NCBI RefSeq assembly: GCF_019977335.1
Contig: NZ_AP024653.1
Span: forward strand, 1,116,001 to 1,180,000
Source: Arthrobacter sp. NicSoilB4
Lineage (GTDB): Bacteria; Actinomycetota; Actinomycetes; Actinomycetales; Micrococcaceae
Length of the DNA stretch: 64,000 nt
Direction: 5' to 3'
The notes under the pieces were generated by a model. The model ran no database searches. It worked only from the letters and a program-made list of their open reading frames with translations, and was not told where the DNA came from. This document shows positions 63,270 through 64,000 of this stretch, piece after piece. The position numbers were made by a program, and so were the translations under genes. How positions within the stretch are numbered: the first letter of the stretch is position 1; each line of letters starts with the position of its first letter.

Positions 63270-64000
63270 CTACTCCAGCGCGCGCTTGAGGGTGTCGAGG
63301 CCCACCGAACCGATGTTCAACGCCTTTGTGTGGAAGGCCTTGAGCTCGAAGCCCGGCCGGGATTCGAGCTCGGCGCGGATCTGCTCCCAGAGCCGCTGGC
63401 CCACCTTGTACGACGGCGCCTGGCCCGGCCAGCCGAGGTAGCGGGTGAACTCGAAGTTGAGCTGCCCCTCGCTGATGGCCAGGTTCTGCTTCAGGAACCC
63501 GTACCCCTTCTCCGGAGTCCAGGTGCCCGACCCCCAACGCTCGGGCACCTCCAACTCCAGGTGCACGCCAATGTCGAACACCACGCGGGCCGCACGCATG
63601 CGCTGCATGTCGAGCATGCCCATGTGGTCGCCCGGGTCCTTGAGGTACCCAAGTTCCTGCATGAGCTTCTCGGCGTAGAGCGCCCAGCCTTCGCCGTGCC
63701 CGGACGTCCAGCAGACGTTCCGGCGCCACTTGTTGAGCAGTTCGCGGCGGTACGTGGCCGTCGCGACCTGCAGGTGGTGGCCGGGAACGCCCTCGTGGTA
63801 GACGGTGGTGGTCTCGGCCCAGGTGGTGAAGGTGTCCTCGCCCGGCGGCACGGACCACCACATGCGGCCCGGGCGGCTGTAGTCATCCGAGGGCCCGGTG
63901 TAGTAGATGCCGCCTTCGTCGGTCGGGGCAATCTTGCACTCCAGCGTCTTCATGACCTCCGGGATGTCGAAATGCACGCCCGCGAGGTCGGCCACGGCCT
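63270..64000 (-). CDS. DUF885 domain protein (C-terminal part; start beyond the window)
   Basis: The frame is open from the right edge of the window to the stop at 63270-63272, giving about 243 C-terminal residues. The stretch TTTVYHEGVPGHHLQVATA contains an HExxxxHH-like arrangement with acidic and histidine residues typical of DUF885, a family related to zinc-dependent peptidases/dipeptidases; the part YAEKLMQELGYLKDPGDHMG and the closing GRRLWEQI-like region agree. The protein should be soluble. A GTG at 63995 is internal, since the frame continues to the edge. Confidence 0.88.
   Translation of the reverse strand, partial: AVADLAGVHFDIPEVMKTLECKIAPTDEGGIYYTGPSDDYSRPGRMWWSVPPGEDTFTTWAETTTVYHEGVPGHHLQVATATYRRELLNKWRRNVCWTSGHGEGWALYAEKLMQELGYLKDPGDHMGMLDMQRMRAARVVFDIGVHLELEVPERWGSGTWTPEKGYGFLKQNLAISEGQLNFEFTRYLGWPGQAPSYKVGQRLWEQIRAELESRPGFELKAFHTKALNIGSVGLDTLKRALE

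Noticed and set aside
1-64000. CRISPR arrays, transposases, integrases, rRNA genes, toxin-antitoxin pairs and phage genes
   Set aside because: I looked for these on both strands and saw none; repeats found are inverted palindromes, not regularly spaced direct repeats.

Overview
The window is GC-rich actinobacterial chromosome, most likely from the Arthrobacter/Pseudarthrobacter group (Micrococcaceae). This rests on base composition, frequent GTG starts, the gene order TetR - tRNA-Gln - glmU - prs - rplY - pth, the assimilatory nas and nir genes, and the similarity of LpdA, AccBC and the HemD-winged-helix fusion to mycobacterial and other actinobacterial proteins. I saw no rRNA, insertion sequence, prophage, CRISPR array or replication origin. 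One tRNA gene is present.

Region 1 (1-6.8 kb) is housekeeping: the end of an ABC-F ATPase, a gap with a large imperfect inverted repeat, a TetR regulator, tRNA-Gln(TTG), then glmU, prs, rplY and pth, all rightward. Region 2 (6.9-18.8 kb) is the most unusual part. It holds four consecutive paralogous proteins of about 900 residues, each with an N-terminal P-loop ATPase, a long helical middle and a C-terminal LuxR helix-turn-helix (LAL/MalT-like STAND regulators). The second and third are separated by nearly 0.9 kb of non-coding DNA with two strong hairpins. No obvious target genes lie among them. Region 3 (18.9-28.9 kb) has sufS-sufU, small membrane and DUF2505 proteins, an NAD(P)-binding oxidoreductase, mfd, a YdjM-like membrane protein and deoC.

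Region 4 (29-35.6 kb) makes and uses siroheme for nitrite assimilation: nirB-cobA-hemD(wHTH) on the minus strand, with nirD divergent from nirB across a spacer that carries a GlnR-type box. Region 5 (35.6-45.9 kb) is mixed: a phospho-sugar mutase, an Rrf2 regulator, purine nucleoside phosphorylase, an LpdA-type quinone reductase, a flavodoxin/HemG-like protein and several unrecognised small or membrane proteins. Region 6 (45.9-52.8 kb) is the nitrate assimilation operon narK-nasA-nasB (minus strand, second GlnR-like box), with a divergent MHS-family transporter. Together, regions 4 and 6 would take up nitrate, reduce it to nitrite and then to ammonium.

Region 7 (52.9-64 kb) has a glutamine amidotransferase, biotin carboxylase/BCCP (AccBC), Maf, a PLDc_N membrane protein, a TetR-MMPL pair with a probable operator, a YbjQ-like protein, a secreted helical-repeat protein, a dicarboxylate/cation symporter and the end of a DUF885 protein. 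Two window-wide patterns stand out. Many genes have a TANNNT-like -10 hexamer only 6-8 bases before the start codon, which suggests leaderless mRNAs. Several convergent gene ends carry long, near-perfect palindromes, and one palindrome lies inside the nasA coding sequence. All functional calls were made by reading the sequence; no database search was run.
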